The translations under genes were made by a program, and so were the position numbers. From the NCBI RefSeq assembly GCF_016405985.1, contig NZ_JAEFCF010000014.1, positions 45,697-109,696 on the forward strand: a stretch of 64,000 bases of DNA, given 5' to 3'. This stretch comes from Paracoccus sp. IB05 (GTDB lineage: Bacteria > Pseudomonadota > Alphaproteobacteria > Rhodobacterales > Rhodobacteraceae). The stretch's first letter is position 1. Each line of letters begins with the position of its first letter. This document shows, in pieces, positions 63,984-64,000 of this stretch. The notes under the pieces are model-generated. The model was not told where the DNA came from. It ran no database searches and saw nothing but the letters and a program-made list of their open reading frames with translations.

Positions 63984-64000
63984 TTAGGCGGCCCTCTGCT

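Overview
This is a high-GC chromosomal segment of an alphaproteobacterium, most likely a member of the Rhodobacterales (Rhodobacter/Paracoccus-like). The evidence is the kind of proteins present (DUF1467, Irr of the Fur family, the fabA-fabB-fabI set beside irr, the MoxR/DUF58/DUF4159 operon, leuA, mreBCD-pbp2-rodA), dense packing with many 1-4 bp gene overlaps, and two repeat families of the short palindromic type in intergenic DNA. Most of the window is ordinary core genome. Three accessory or decaying zones stand out: 9.9-11.2 kb, 44.5-47.0 kb and 60.6-64 kb.

Layout. 0-1.5 kb: the end of an ABC permease and its BMP-type binding protein. 1.6-6.7 kb: aspS, a DUF1993 protein, a GNAT acetyltransferase, a receiver protein, methylmalonyl-CoA epimerase and DUF1467. 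6.8-9.9 kb: a minus-strand alkylation-damage operon (ada, a DNA-repair type 2OG-Fe(II) oxygenase, ogt) followed by a nitroreductase. 10.3-11.2 kb: a 5'-truncated tyrosine integrase abutting tRNA-Arg(CCU). 11.3-20.5 kb: an M3 peptidase, an amino-acid ABC permease and binding protein without an ATPase, 5-formyl-THF cyclo-ligase, a membrane-anchored MoeB-like enzyme, dut, a DUF2236 protein, ychF and trpA. 20.5-31 kb: an orphan complex-I-like antiporter subunit, a DMT exporter, adenine deaminase, ArsC, SGNH hydrolase, a CbiX-like protein, an FMN hydroxyacid oxidase, a class III aminotransferase and a glutamine-synthetase-like ligase. 31-37 kb: ynfA, nadE, a secreted 19-repeat MORN protein, a probable leucine leader peptide and leuA. 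37-43 kb: the rod-shape operon mreBCD-mrdA-mrdB. 43-48.3 kb: GhrA, a HemJ/CopD-like protein, a cobalamin riboswitch in front of a decayed ABC transporter, then a second cobalamin-riboswitch-like element in front of a Rieske oxygenase. 48.6-57.2 kb: the MoxR/DUF58/DUF4159/GATase-like operon, DUF1285 and hydroxypyruvate isomerase. 57.2-60.6 kb: irr and fabA-fabB-fabI. 60.6-64 kb: a third cobalamin riboswitch driving a Walker-A-less ABC-like protein, then remnants around tRNA-Arg(UCU).

The most interesting signals are: three cobalamin riboswitch candidates within 17 kb, none in front of a textbook B12 gene; a near-leaderless leucine-rich leader peptide before leuA; and two families of composite inverted repeats scattered in gaps, one copy of which appears to be translated as the start of the CbiX-like protein. 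No CRISPR array, rRNA, complete insertion sequence or replication origin was seen.
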